The notes: a model not told the origin generated them from the sequence alone. Numbered from the stretch's first letter, positions 9,068 to 18,684 are shown. The stretch is DNA of 64,000 bases from UBA2199 sp964628035 (GCA_964628035.1 CAZVPI010000010.1:1-64000); one strand, 5' to 3'. Translations and numbers: made by a program.

Positions 9068-9945
9068 CTCCCCGCGGGATCCGGCGGGACCCGATCACTG
9101 TCATTATAATGCAGCACCTTGCTTTTTGCAAAGGCGGCCGCGCCCGGGATCGCCGCGCCTGCGGCCTCAGCCAGCAGCAGGAGGGCGGACACCAGCATGA
9201 TGAGGCAGGCGCCCGGGGCGATCACCAGCAGCGGCCGGTCGAAGACGCGGCTGCGCCCCGCGTCGATCAGCACGCCCAGGGTGGGCAGGCGCGGATCGAG
9301 GCCCAGGCCCAGGAAGCTCAGGCTGGCCTCGGCCAGGACGGCGGCGGCGATGCCGGCGGCCGCCTGGGTGCAGAGAATGGGCGACAGCAGCGGCAGCATG
9401 TGCTCGAGGGCGATGCGCCGCGGGGAAGCGTTGAAGCCGCGGGCGGCGCGGATGAAATCCAATTCCTTGATGCGCAGCACTTCGGCCCGCACCAGGCGGG
9501 CGGTCGGGGCCCAGCCGCCCGCGGCCAGGGCCAGCACCAGGTGCCAGGCCCGCTGCCCCAGCAGGGCGACCAGCACCAGGGCCAGCAGGTAGCCGGGGAA
9601 GGCCAGGGAGAAGTCGGCGGCGGCCCTGACCGCCGCATCCGCGGCGCCGCCGCGCCAGCCAGCCAGGAAGCCCAGCGTCGCCCCGGCGCCGGCGGCCAGC
9701 AGCACCGCGGCCAGCGCCACCGCCAGCGAAAGGAAAATCCCCGCCACCAGGCAGGAAGCCAGGTCGCGCCCCAGCATGTCGGTGCCGAGGGGGTGGAGGG
9801 CCGAAGGGGGGCGGAACCGTTCCGCCAGGTGCGGAGCGATGTCCGGCCCGCCGGCCAGGGCGGCGGCGCCCAGGCCTGCGACCAGGCCGGCCAGGAGCAG
9901 CAGGGCGAGCCGCTTGCGGGGATCGCCGCTAGGATCGCCGGTCAT
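8953..9945 (-). CDS. Oligopeptide/dipeptide-type ABC transporter permease (DppC/OppC family)
   Basis: This inner-membrane permease subunit has about six transmembrane helices between residues 12 and 270. The family signature is visible: LGTDMLGRDLASCLVAG at the N-terminal end, and EASLSFLGLGLDPRLPTLG in the last loop. The coupling region for the ATPase (about EHMLPLLSPILC) is present. The last 40-60 residues (after about 270) are hydrophilic, not family-like, and the final 37 overlap the PilZ gene in another frame, so the native end may be altered by a frameshift or read-through. No substrate-binding protein or ATPase gene is adjacent. Its start overlaps the partner permease by 17 nt. Confidence 0.8.
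   Translation of the reverse strand: MTGDPSGDPRKRLALLLLAGLVAGLGAAALAGGPDIAPHLAERFRPPSALHPLGTDMLGRDLASCLVAGIFLSLAVALAAVLLAAGAGATLGFLAGWRGGAADAAVRAAADFSLAFPGYLLALVLVALLGQRAWHLVLALAAGGWAPTARLVRAEVLRIKELDFIRAARGFNASPRRIALEHMLPLLSPILCTQAAAGIAAAVLAEASLSFLGLGLDPRLPTLGVLIDAGRSRVFDRPLLVIAPGACLIMLVSALLLLAEAAGAAIPGAAAFAKSKVLHYNDSDRVPPDPAGRWPWRSEGKCASRKGYFPAWRTSRRSSSTFPKAGSGSP
9103..9131 (-). promoter_or_regulatory. Promoter of the PilZ gene inside the permease tail
   Basis: On the minus strand TTGCAA (9131-9126) and TATAAT (9108-9103) are 17 nt apart. The site lies within the atypical 3' part of the upstream permease frame and about 35 nt before ATG 9067. Confidence 0.65.
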
Positions 9946-10858
9946 GGGCGATGCGCGGGTCGAGGCGCGCCAGGGACACGTCGACCAGGAGGTTCGCCAG
10001 CCCGTAGAAGGCGACCGCCAGCAGCACCGCCCCCTGGACGACGGGAAAGTCGCGCCGGCGCACGGCGGTGACCAGCAGCGTGCCCACGCCGGGCCAGGAA
10101 AAGAGATTTTCCACGACCAGGGCGCCGCCGAGCAGGGCGCCGGCCTGCATGCCGGCGGCGGTGACGATGGGAGGCAGGGCGTTGGGCAGGATATGGCGGC
10201 GGCAGGCCTGGGCCAAGGAAAGGCCCTTGGCCAGGGCCAGGAGCATGTAGGGGCGCTGCGCTTCCTGGAGCAGGACTGTCCTGACCAGGCGGGTGAGGTA
10301 GGCGCTGAGTGGGAAGAAGAGGGTCAGGGCTGGAAGGAGCAGATGCTGAGGTCCGCCCATCCCCGACACGGGCGTCAGCCCCAGGCCGACGGAAAAGACC
10401 AGGACCAGGAGGATAGCGATCAGAAATACAGGAACGGCCAGGCCGACCGCAGAAAAGGCGGCGGCCAGGTGGCTCCAGACGCGGCTGCTGCCAAAGACCG
10501 ACAGGGAGGCCAGCAGCAGAGACAGGGGGACGGAGAGGAGCATGGCCGCCAGACCCAGCAGCGCCGAGTTTGGCAGGTGCGAGGCCAGGCTGGAGAGAAC
10601 GGGGCGGCGGTCGACCAGGGAGCATCCCAGGTCAAGCGCGGCCAATCGGCGCAGGCAGCCGGCATATTGCTTCGCCAGCGGCTGGTCCAGCCCCAGCTCG
10701 CGCCGCAGGCGGAGGATGTCCCGCGGGTTGGCATTGTCTCCCAGGATGGCCAGGGCCGCGTCCCCGGGCAGCGAATGGGAGAGGAAGAACGTCAGCGTGG
10801 CCGCCGCCCAGACGGAGAACAGGAGCCGGGCCGCCCCCTTGGCCAGCCGCCCCGTCAT
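9929..10858 (-). CDS. Oligopeptide/dipeptide-type ABC transporter permease (DppB/OppB family)
   Basis: The protein has 309 residues. An N-terminal helix with FFLSHSLPGDAALAILG is followed by the family hallmark of a short periplasmic helix with LRRELGLDQPLAKQY, then about five further membrane helices and a conserved LPNALPPIVTAAGMQAG loop that contacts the ATPase. It pairs with the downstream DppC/OppC-like permease to form the membrane channel of a peptide- or nickel-type importer. Its ATG overlaps the stop of the sigma-54 regulator gene (ATGA), so regulator and transporter are co-translated. The binding protein and ATPases must be encoded elsewhere. Confidence 0.88.
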   Translation of the reverse strand: MTGRLAKGAARLLFSVWAAATLTFFLSHSLPGDAALAILGDNANPRDILRLRRELGLDQPLAKQYAGCLRRLAALDLGCSLVDRRPVLSSLASHLPNSALLGLAAMLLSVPLSLLLASLSVFGSSRVWSHLAAAFSAVGLAVPVFLIAILLVLVFSVGLGLTPVSGMGGPQHLLLPALTLFFPLSAYLTRLVRTVLLQEAQRPYMLLALAKGLSLAQACRRHILPNALPPIVTAAGMQAGALLGGALVVENLFSWPGVGTLLVTAVRRRDFPVVQGAVLLAVAFYGLANLLVDVSLARLDPRIAHDRRS

Positions 10859-13800
10859 GGGGCGAGGCCGTGCTTTTTCAGCAGGTTGAACAGGGCCATG
10901 CGGCTGATGCCCAGGGCCGCCGCCGAGCGGCTGCGGCTGCCGCGCTGCTCACGCAGCACGCGCTCGAGCAGGGCGCGCTCGAACTCGGCACGCGCCTGCT
11001 GCAAGCCGCAGGCCCTGCGCCCGGCAGCGGAGGCGGTTGCGCCGGCGGGCGGCGGCACGGCGCCGATCCCGGGCCGGAAGGTGATCAGGCTCTTGACGCG
11101 CGATTCCAGCTCGCGCACGTTGCCGGGAAACTCGTCGTGGCCGAGCGCGTCGACCAGCGAGGCCAGTTCCGCCTCGTCGGCTGCGGGCGATCCGTGCTTG
11201 CGCAGGAAGTGCTCGACCAGCAGGGGGATGTCTTCGCGCCGCTCGCGCAGGGGAGGGATGCGGATCACCAGGTCCTGGAGGCGGTAGAACAGGTCGGCGC
11301 GGAAGCTTTCGGCGCGGACCTGTTCCTCCAGGTCGCGGTTGCTGGCCGAGATCAGGCGCACGTCGACGCGCACGCTGCGGTTTTCGCCCAGGCGGCGGAT
11401 CTCCTTCTCCTGCAGCGCACGCAGCAGCTTGGCCTGCAGGCCCATGGGCAGGTCGGCGATCTCGTCCAGGAACAGCGTGCCGCGGTCGGCCGCTTCCAGC
11501 AGGCCGACGCGGTTCTCGGCGGCGCCGCTGAAGGCGCCGCGGCGGAAGCCGAAGAGCTCCGCCTCCAGGAGCGTGTCGGGAATGGCTGCGGCGTTGACCG
11601 AGACGAAGGGCCGCCCGGCCCGCGGCCCGAGGAGATGGACGGCGCGGGCGACCAGCTCCTTGCCGCAGCCGCTCTCGCCGCACAGCAGCAGCGAGAAATC
11701 GACCTTGGCCACCTGGGCGATCTGGCGCTTGAGTTCGCGGACGGCCGGTGACTGGCCGACGATGAAATCCAGCCGGCCGCTGACCCGGTACTCGTTTTCC
11801 AGATAATTCTGGAACAGGCGGGCGAAGGTCCGCAGCATCTCGCGGCAGCGTTCTCCCAGGTCGACATGGCGCAGGCCCGGGTCGCGCGAGCCCACGGCCA
11901 GGCAGGCGCTGAGGTGGGCGGCGATGGGCCAGCGCAGCAGCTTGGTGGCGGCGAACGGGTAGAACAGCCGCTCGGGGCTGCGGTAGAGGCGCCGGGCCGC
12001 GGCCTGGTCATGCCCCTGTTCCGGCGGGCCGTCGCGGGCGCGCGCGAGCATTTCGCCGCCGAGCTCGGGGAAGGAGTCGCTGCTGGCGAAGCGGAACAGC
12101 GCCTCCCCCCGCTCGCGCACTTCCAGGGCCAGCCAGTCGATCGGCGCCGCCCGCTTGAGTTCGCGGCTGAGGCTGCGGAAGAAATCGTCCGGCGACCGCC
12201 AGTGCCGGTGCTGCTCGACCAGGCGTGCGTCAGCGAAAAGCCGGGCGTCCTGCTCGTGGTCGGCGCATTCCCGGCGCCAGGAGTTCAGCTTGGCCGAGAG
12301 CCGGCGCCGGTTGCGCGTAAAGAATTCGTGCATGGCCAGGAATTCCTCGCGCTGGCCGGCGGCGGGGGGATCGGGGGACAGCTCGAAGAACTGGTGCCAG
12401 TATTCGTAATAGAAATAGTTCTTGGCCTGGGGCGACAGCTCGAGCGCCATCTGCCGCAGGCGCTCCAGCCACGGGCGGAAACGGTGCCGGTTCAGCAGCA
12501 GTCGCAGGGCTTCGAAGCGCAGCTTGCGCGAGGCGATGGCGTCCAGGCGGCGCAGCCGGCCGCCGTCGCGGGCCGAGTCGGCGGCGTGGCGCCGGGCAAG
12601 CAGGTCGCGGACCGCCTTTTGGTCCGGGCTGAGCCAGCGCTCGCCGTCCGTCCTACCGCCCAGCTCGCCGCCTCCGGCCCGGAGCCGCAGGAAGGCGCAT
12701 TCGCCGAGCCCCTTGCGGTTGCCGCAGGCGCGGAAGGCCTCCTCGGCGCGCCCGACCAGCTCCAGCGCCTTATCCGCGCGCAGGCGCAGGACCTCCAGGC
12801 CGGCCTGGTTCAGAAGGTCAATGGCGCGGGAGGCGAGCAGCTTCCTTTCCTCGTCCCAGGCCAGCACGGCCCGCAGCAGCTCATCGGCCTGGAGCCAGTC
12901 GCCCTTGGCCGCCAGCACGTTGACCAGATTGGCCTTCACCAGCATGGCGCCGTCCTCGTTCCCCTCCTGGGCGAAGAGCCGGTCCGCCTTTTCGTACCAG
13001 CATTCGGCGCGGAAGTCGTCGTCGGACTCGGCGTACAGATTGCCCAGGTCGACGGCGGCCGCCGCCGAGGCCAGGGGCAGCCCCTCGGCTTCGCCGCGGA
13101 CATAGAGGGCCTTGTACATGGCCTCGGCCCCGGGCGCATCCCCTTCCTCGCGCAGAAGCTTGGCCATCTGGCTGCGCGCGGCGAATTCCTCGCGCACGGC
13201 CCGGCCTCCGGAGAACAGTTCCAGCACGGCGGCCAGCTGCGCGCGCGCCGCGGCGAAATCGCGGCAATAGATGCTGCGGTCGCTCCGCTGCAAGAGGGCC
13301 AGGCACCGGAAGTAGGGGTCACGGATGCGGCCGGCAAAATGATCGGCCCGGGCCGCGTGCGAGAGCTTTTCGTGGCACATGAAGTTCAGGTACAGCCACC
13401 AGTCGCGCAGCTCCGCCTCCGGACGCTTCAATCCGGCCAGGGTTCTCTCCAGCTCCGGGTAGTTCCTGCGGCGCAGAGCCAGATGCGCCCTTCCCAGGCT
13501 GACCCAGGGGCGGTCCTGCTCCGCGGCCGCGTCCAGGGCCGCCTCGGCCTCGGCGAGGCAATGTCCCTGGAGCAGCGCCTCGACGCCGAGCCGCATCGTC
13601 TTCTGCGGAGGGTCGTCCTGGGTGAGGTGGCGGCCCAACAGCTCGGCGCAGGGTCCGGGGGTGATGCGTCCCGGAGCTTCGCGGACCAGCCGGCCGAGAT
13701 ACTCCTGCAGCCCGGCCGCGTCGCGGGCGGCGACAAGCAGGGCGATGCGGCCATAGGGCCATTCGTCGCCCCAGGAGTCCGCCGCTGGCGGCGGCCCGGC

Positions 13801-15024
13801 CAGCCAGGCCAACAGCCGCTGCCGCTCCGAAGGCAGCGGCGCTGGAGAGCCTCCGGGCAGAATCGCCAGCAGGCCGTTCCCGGTGCGGCGCAGCAGCCCT
13901 TGCCGCAGCAGGGCGGCGATGGCGTCTTCGCCGGGCGCAGCGGCGGCGTTTTCGGTTCCGGTGCCCACCGTGCGGTCATAAAGGCGCCTGGCCGCGGAGT
14001 AGGGCAAGGGAACCCCAATGGCCGCGATGTCGATGAGCAGGTTCCGGGACGCTTTGTCCAGGCACGTGACCCGCTCGTGCGCGACGGCCGGAGCGGGGCG
14101 CTCCTCGAGCAGGTTGGGCGGGTCTTCATGGAACTCGAGGTCGTATTCCCCCGGCGGGGCGGCGCCGAAAAAGATGAAGGTCAGTCTGGGGATGTCTCCC
14201 GACTCGAGCAGGAAGCGGACCAGGAACTCGTCTTCACCCCGTGTCAGGTCGTGGAGGAGGATCACTGCCTCGCGGAAGACCGACTGCCTTAAAAACAGCC
14301 GGAATTTCTGCGTCAGCGCCGCCGGGTCGCCGGCGTCCTCGCCGGGGAGGCAGCAGCTGGTCAGCTGCCGGCCCAGGGTCCCGCGCTTGAGGTCGAAATC
14401 CAACAGCAGCGTCTGGGCGTCGCTCAGGTTGTGGTACAGGCAGTCGCGGGCCAGCTCTTCCTGCCAGGGGAAACGGGTGCGGATGCGGATCCTGGCGCCG
14501 CCATCCGCCCCCAGCCCCTGCTCCCGGCGGGCGAGCAGGCGGTGGCTGGCGAAATCTTCCCGGCGGCACAGAAAATCGCCTCCGGCGACGTCGGCCGGGG
14601 CGCAGGGGGCGCGGCGGTCGCCCCCGAAGAGGCGGTGCAGGGCAGCCGGGTCGGGGAGAGGCCGCGGCTCGAGGCTCCAGGCGAAACGCAGCCCGCCGCC
14701 GGGCAGGACCTGGAAGCGCGAGAAATCGACGAAATCCAGGCACCACTTTCTGGCGGCGAGCAGGAGGGAGAGGGCGCGCCGGCGCAGGGCCGCGGCGGCG
14801 CCGGGGGACAGGCTCGACAGGGCGCCGGCGCCGTCGCCCGCCAGCGTCTGGGCCAGGACACCGATATGAAAATTGCCAGGGATGTACTCGACCAGGTTTT
14901 GCAGCAGGCTGGATTGGAACGCAAAGGCGCCGCGGACCCGGGCCAGATTCTCGGCGCCGGCCGGGACGGAAAGATAGGCAAGCTCCCGGTCCTGCCAGCC
15001 GTCGCGGGCTTTCACGCCTTCCAT
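10855..15024 (-). CDS. Giant sigma-54-dependent transcriptional activator (AAA+, Fis-type HTH)
   Basis: The protein is about 1389 residues from ATG 15024. The last 340 residues are a bacterial enhancer-binding module. It has Walker A GESGCGKELVARAVH (about 1111), a loop GAFSGA (about 1162; the sigma-54 contact is normally GAFTGA), Walker B GTLFLDEI, and a Fis-type helix-turn-helix at the end (SRSAAALGISRMALFNLLKKH). The first 1000 residues have no motif I can name with certainty. The part at about 230-330 looks like an ATPase-like fold (VILLHDLTRGEDEF), and about 500-850 is rich in Ala-containing helical pairs typical of TPR-like sensor regions. An in-frame GTG at 15093 is an alternative start. 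It is coupled to the peptide permease genes, so control of peptide uptake is plausible. Confidence 0.85.
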   Translation of the reverse strand: MEGVKARDGWQDRELAYLSVPAGAENLARVRGAFAFQSSLLQNLVEYIPGNFHIGVLAQTLAGDGAGALSSLSPGAAAALRRRALSLLLAARKWCLDFVDFSRFQVLPGGGLRFAWSLEPRPLPDPAALHRLFGGDRRAPCAPADVAGGDFLCRREDFASHRLLARREQGLGADGGARIRIRTRFPWQEELARDCLYHNLSDAQTLLLDFDLKRGTLGRQLTSCCLPGEDAGDPAALTQKFRLFLRQSVFREAVILLHDLTRGEDEFLVRFLLESGDIPRLTFIFFGAAPPGEYDLEFHEDPPNLLEERPAPAVAHERVTCLDKASRNLLIDIAAIGVPLPYSAARRLYDRTVGTGTENAAAAPGEDAIAALLRQGLLRRTGNGLLAILPGGSPAPLPSERQRLLAWLAGPPPAADSWGDEWPYGRIALLVAARDAAGLQEYLGRLVREAPGRITPGPCAELLGRHLTQDDPPQKTMRLGVEALLQGHCLAEAEAALDAAAEQDRPWVSLGRAHLALRRRNYPELERTLAGLKRPEAELRDWWLYLNFMCHEKLSHAARADHFAGRIRDPYFRCLALLQRSDRSIYCRDFAAARAQLAAVLELFSGGRAVREEFAARSQMAKLLREEGDAPGAEAMYKALYVRGEAEGLPLASAAAAVDLGNLYAESDDDFRAECWYEKADRLFAQEGNEDGAMLVKANLVNVLAAKGDWLQADELLRAVLAWDEERKLLASRAIDLLNQAGLEVLRLRADKALELVGRAEEAFRACGNRKGLGECAFLRLRAGGGELGGRTDGERWLSPDQKAVRDLLARRHAADSARDGGRLRRLDAIASRKLRFEALRLLLNRHRFRPWLERLRQMALELSPQAKNYFYYEYWHQFFELSPDPPAAGQREEFLAMHEFFTRNRRRLSAKLNSWRRECADHEQDARLFADARLVEQHRHWRSPDDFFRSLSRELKRAAPIDWLALEVRERGEALFRFASSDSFPELGGEMLARARDGPPEQGHDQAAARRLYRSPERLFYPFAATKLLRWPIAAHLSACLAVGSRDPGLRHVDLGERCREMLRTFARLFQNYLENEYRVSGRLDFIVGQSPAVRELKRQIAQVAKVDFSLLLCGESGCGKELVARAVHLLGPRAGRPFVSVNAAAIPDTLLEAELFGFRRGAFSGAAENRVGLLEAADRGTLFLDEIADLPMGLQAKLLRALQEKEIRRLGENRSVRVDVRLISASNRDLEEQVRAESFRADLFYRLQDLVIRIPPLRERREDIPLLVEHFLRKHGSPAADEAELASLVDALGHDEFPGNVRELESRVKSLITFRPGIGAVPPPAGATASAAGRRACGLQQARAEFERALLERVLREQRGSRSRSAAALGISRMALFNLLKKHGLAP

Positions 15025-15193
15025 GCGGAAACGCTGTAGCCAGCGGCCGTCCCTGCAGCCCGGCCGGTCCGGCGCCCGCTCCGGGCGCGTCACCGCCCGG
15101 CCGTCCCTGCGGCGTTTCGTCGCGGTCTTTCCATCATCGTCGCGTCGTTGCCTCCCGGCGCAGGCACAGCCGCCGGAAAAGTTCCAAGGGGGA

Positions 15194-15222
15194 ACTATAG
15201 TAGGGCCGCGCGGCTGAATCAA
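15194..15222 (-). promoter_or_regulatory. Promoter of the sigma-54 regulator gene
   Basis: On the minus strand TTGATT (15222-15217) and TATAGT (15199-15194) have a 17-nt spacer. The predicted start near 15187 leaves a leader of more than 90 nt. The leader holds a GGGAGG (15156-15151) and a possible 15-codon reading frame from ATG 15137 whose TGA overlaps the in-frame GTG at 15093. Confidence 0.5.
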
Positions 15223-15251
15223 TATGGAAAAATGTGACCGGGGCCGGGGCG

Positions 15252-18095
15252 TCAGCCGGACTTGTCCCGGAGCTCCTCGAAGACCGCCTTGATGTCGCGG
15301 TAGTTGGGGTCCTGCTTCATGATCTCGAAGGCCAGCTTCTTGGCGTAGAGGTAGTCCTCCTTCAGCTTGGCGGCCTGGAGCATCTCGTACTTGAGAGCGG
15401 TGTACTCCTCCGGCTTGCGGTCGGGCGTGGTCAGGGCCTTTTCGAACCAGGAGATCGACTCGTCCATCATCCCCTTCTCGCGGAAACAGAGGCCCAGCAG
15501 GCCGGCTGAATCGAAAAATTTCAACGGATGCTTGGAGGAGATGAGGAACTCGTGGATGGCCTCCTCGATCAGCCCCATTTCCTTGTAGGCGATGCCCAGG
15601 TTGTAGCGGGTGTCGAAATCCTCCTGGCCGATCTTCTCGTCGACGCCCTTCTTGAACTCCTTGAAGATCTCCATCATGTTCTTTTCTATGGTGGAGGTGC
15701 GCTGCTTCTGCAGCTCGCCGATCCATTGGCGGATGGCGCCGAGCTCGAGGGAGACCAGCTTTTCGGTCTCGTGGTATTCCTCCTCCTCGGGGAAGAGGCT
15801 TTCGCTCTTGAGGATGTCGACCTCGCTTTCGGCCAGGTCGCTGTCGTCGATGTCGCGGAAGGGCGATTCGCCGCCGGCCGGCGCCTCGTCCGTGGTGAAG
15901 ATGTTGTCAATGTCCAGGAAGTCGGCGCTGGAGCCGAGAAAGCTGGGATTGGCGGGGGGACTGGCCTGCCGCGGCGCCGGCGCCTGGATGATCTGCTCCT
16001 GGTCGATCTCGATGACCGGGGGCTCCTCGCGGCCGGCGGGCTCCTCCATCTCGATCTCGAATTGCAGGTCCTCGATCTCGGCGAAGTCGTTGGAGACGAT
16101 CTTTTCGTCCGAGCGGTTCAGCAGCGCGTCGAGCTTGATCTCCACCTTGGAGTCCTCGAATTTCTGCAGCAGGTCGCTCTCCTGGGCGATCGAGGCCTCG
16201 ATCTCGATCTTCTCGGTCTCGCCGGGCTTGATGCGGATCGAGTCGGTGCGGTCGGGGCGCGCCTCCTTGGCCTTGCGCACGCGCTCCAGCCGCGACTGCA
16301 CCTCGCGGCTTTGCGGGTACTCGCGGCGCAGCCTCTCCAGGGCCTTTTCGGCGTTGCTGAAATATCCTTCGCTGATGTAGAAATCGAGCTCGGCCAGGTG
16401 CGAGGTGAGGCCCTTCTTGCCCTCGGCCTCGGTCTTCATCTGCAGGCTGTCCTCGCCCTTGAGCAGGAAAATGTCCTCCTCCTCGGCGCGGGGGGCGTCG
16501 AGGTCCATTTCGCCGATGCCGGGCTGCTGCAGCTCCTTGATCTGCTCGATCATCTCGGCGTGGTCGAAGTCGATCTCGATGTTGGTCCGCTCGTGGCCGC
16601 TGAGGTCGAGAAGCCGCTCGTCGTTGGGCTTGAGCTTGGTGAGCTTGTCGAGCAGCCCCTTGTAGTCTTCGTCGCGGTTCTCCTTTTTGTAGACCTTGAG
16701 CAGTTCGATGCCCTCGTTAAGCAGGGACTCGATGTCGTTGCTCATCTGGTAGACATCGAAGAGCTTGGTGCGGATCTCGATGTTGTTGGGAAAGGCGTTC
16801 TGGGCGGTCTTGAGCAGGTCCGCCGCCTTCCGGAAGTTGTTGTTCTTCAGCGCCTGGTCGGCGTTGTTCAGCTGAAAGGCGATGAACTCCCGTTCCTGCT
16901 TGTTCTCTTCCTCCTCCTCGGCGGCGTGGCCGCCGGTCAGGCGCGCCAGCTGCTCCTGGTAGGCGAAGGGGGAATCGGACAGCTCGATCAGCTCGTTGAG
17001 CACCCCGATCAGCTCCGTCTTCATGTCGCGGCCCTCGTAGATGGGCAGCAGCGACTCGTACAGGGCGATCAGGCTGCTGGTCTTCTTGGTGGCCTTGAAG
17101 ATGGTGGCCAGCTTGTTCAACGCCGGCAGGTAGGTGTTGTTGGAGGTGATGATGAAGCGCAGCAGGGCGTTGGCCTCCTCGTAGCGCTCCTTCTCGATGA
17201 AGCGGTCGATGGCCGGCAGGAAGAGCTGGTAGGCCTTGTCGTATTCCTCGCGCTGCAGGTAGACCTTGCCGAGCTTCATGACCACTTCGGTCTCGTTGGG
17301 GTCGGCCTCGGCGATGCGCTTGTAGATGCGCTCGGCTTCCTCGATGAGGTTGTTCTTGAAGTAGAGCTCGCCGAGGATCTTCATCAGGTTCAGGTGCTTG
17401 TGGATCTCGTCGCCCAGGTTGCGCAGCATCTGGATGGCCTTGCCGCTGTTGCCCTGGCTGATGTAGCAGGAGATGAGCTTTTCGAAGATCTTCAGGTGCT
17501 TGACCTTGCCGTAGGCCTGCATCAGGAGTTCCTCGGCCTGGGGGAACTCCCGCTTCTTGATCAGCAGGTCGCTGGCCGTCAGGTACTCGCCGACCGCCTC
17601 CTCCTTCATGCCCTCGCGCAGGTAGTTGTCGGCCAGCAGGATGCGCATCTTGGTGTTGCCGCGGTCGAGCTCGAGGATCTTCTTGTAGATGCCCAGCGCC
17701 TTTTTCTGGTTGTTCTGGCGCTTGTACTCCTCGGCAAGCTCCAGGTAGATCTGCTTGGCCTCGATGGTCAGCCCCTGCTTGGAATAGAGGTCGGCCAGCT
17801 TGAAGGAGACCGACTCGTTCTGGGGGTCGAGCCGGGTGATGCGCTTGTACATGGCGATAGCCTTGGTGAAAAAGCCTTCCTTGAGATAGAAGTCCGAGAT
17901 CCACTCGAACTGCTTGAAGGCCTCGGGCAGTTTGTTGAGCTTGAGGTAAAGGTCGCCGATGATGCGGCGCACCTCGATGTCGTCGGGCTTGACCTCGACG
18001 ATCTTCTGGTATTCCTTGATCGCCGCCTCGACCTTGCCCTGCTTGAAGAGCTTGTCGGCCTGCTGCAGGACCTTCAATCGGTTGTCAACTGCCAT
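15252..18095 (-). CDS. Large cytoplasmic TPR-repeat protein
   Basis: This 947-residue protein has no signal peptide or membrane segment. Residues 5-400 carry at least ten regular TPR units (for example AIKEYQKIVEVKPDDIEVRR at the start). A second TPR block spans about 420-520. A long acidic, low-complexity middle (about 530-780) holds repeated DLD/EIE-type text, and a final TPR set lies at about 820-940 (YNLGIAYKEMGLIEEAIHEF). The middle is probably disordered. TPR proteins of this type act as scaffolds; the partner is unknown. The start overlaps rnhB by 11 nt, making it the third gene of rplS-rnhB-TPR. Comparable TPR-plus-FrzS/MglA-type adaptors exist in Myxococcota, but I cannot assign that role. 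Confidence 0.82.
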   Translation of the reverse strand: MAVDNRLKVLQQADKLFKQGKVEAAIKEYQKIVEVKPDDIEVRRIIGDLYLKLNKLPEAFKQFEWISDFYLKEGFFTKAIAMYKRITRLDPQNESVSFKLADLYSKQGLTIEAKQIYLELAEEYKRQNNQKKALGIYKKILELDRGNTKMRILLADNYLREGMKEEAVGEYLTASDLLIKKREFPQAEELLMQAYGKVKHLKIFEKLISCYISQGNSGKAIQMLRNLGDEIHKHLNLMKILGELYFKNNLIEEAERIYKRIAEADPNETEVVMKLGKVYLQREEYDKAYQLFLPAIDRFIEKERYEEANALLRFIITSNNTYLPALNKLATIFKATKKTSSLIALYESLLPIYEGRDMKTELIGVLNELIELSDSPFAYQEQLARLTGGHAAEEEEENKQEREFIAFQLNNADQALKNNNFRKAADLLKTAQNAFPNNIEIRTKLFDVYQMSNDIESLLNEGIELLKVYKKENRDEDYKGLLDKLTKLKPNDERLLDLSGHERTNIEIDFDHAEMIEQIKELQQPGIGEMDLDAPRAEEEDIFLLKGEDSLQMKTEAEGKKGLTSHLAELDFYISEGYFSNAEKALERLRREYPQSREVQSRLERVRKAKEARPDRTDSIRIKPGETEKIEIEASIAQESDLLQKFEDSKVEIKLDALLNRSDEKIVSNDFAEIEDLQFEIEMEEPAGREEPPVIEIDQEQIIQAPAPRQASPPANPSFLGSSADFLDIDNIFTTDEAPAGGESPFRDIDDSDLAESEVDILKSESLFPEEEEYHETEKLVSLELGAIRQWIGELQKQRTSTIEKNMMEIFKEFKKGVDEKIGQEDFDTRYNLGIAYKEMGLIEEAIHEFLISSKHPLKFFDSAGLLGLCFREKGMMDESISWFEKALTTPDRKPEEYTALKYEMLQAAKLKEDYLYAKKLAFEIMKQDPNYRDIKAVFEELRDKSG

Positions 18096-18684
18096 GTTCG
18101 CGCTTGAAACTCACCCTGTGAAATATGGTTTCCCCTTCATATGATAGCACATTTCGGTGGTGCCGGGTAGGATAGCCCTTATTTTTCGCCAAGTCAAACG
18201 CCGGGAAATAGGGGGCCAGGTCCTCGAGCAGGCGGTCGCGGAACACCTTGGCGATGATCGAGGCCGCCGCGATGGACAGGCTCTTGCCGTCGCCGCCGGC
18301 CACGGCCCGGCCGGAGACCGGCAGGAAGCCGGGGTCGAGTGCGTCGACCAGCGCGAAATCGGGTGCGAGCTGCAGGCGGCAGAAGGCCCGCAGCATGGCC
18401 CGCCGGGTGGCCACCAGGATGTTGTCGCGGTCGATCTCCTCGTTCCAGCTCCAGCCGATGGAGAAGGCCCGGGCACGGCGGTAAATGTCGGCGGCCAGCC
18501 GCAGGCGCCGGCCCGGGGATAGCTTCTTGGAATCGTCGTACTCGGGATTGAGGCGGCCCGGGTCGAGGATGACCGCCCCGGCGACCACCGGGCCGAACAG
18601 GCAGCCGCGGCCGACTTCGTCCAAGCCGCACACGAGGCGGCGGCCATCGCGCAGCAGGGCCGCTTCGATGGCGAAGTCGGCCAT
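18085..18684 (-). CDS. rnhB: Ribonuclease HII
   Basis: The enzyme cleaves RNA of RNA-DNA hybrids and removes single ribonucleotides misincorporated in DNA. The 199-residue length is typical. The first catalytic acidic pair is in CGLDEVGRGCLFGPV (canonical DEAGRG). The third Asp is in ALVDALDPGFLP, and the last motif is ASIIAKVFRDRLL near residue 145. The C-terminal basic NKGYPTRHHR is family-like. Val replaces the usual Ala in DEAGRG, a mild change. The ATG overlaps the rplS stop by one base (TAATG), giving translational coupling; rplS-rnhB adjacency is common in bacteria. Confidence 0.95.
   Translation of the reverse strand: MADFAIEAALLRDGRRLVCGLDEVGRGCLFGPVVAGAVILDPGRLNPEYDDSKKLSPGRRLRLAADIYRRARAFSIGWSWNEEIDRDNILVATRRAMLRAFCRLQLAPDFALVDALDPGFLPVSGRAVAGGDGKSLSIAAASIIAKVFRDRLLEDLAPYFPAFDLAKNKGYPTRHHRNVLSYEGETIFHRVSFKREHGS

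Noticed and set aside
10855..15726. 1623-codon frame extending the sigma-54 regulator upstream into the TPR gene region
   Set aside because: The extra 234 codons run through the promoter and the end of the TPR gene at 15252 and show no protein-like pattern.
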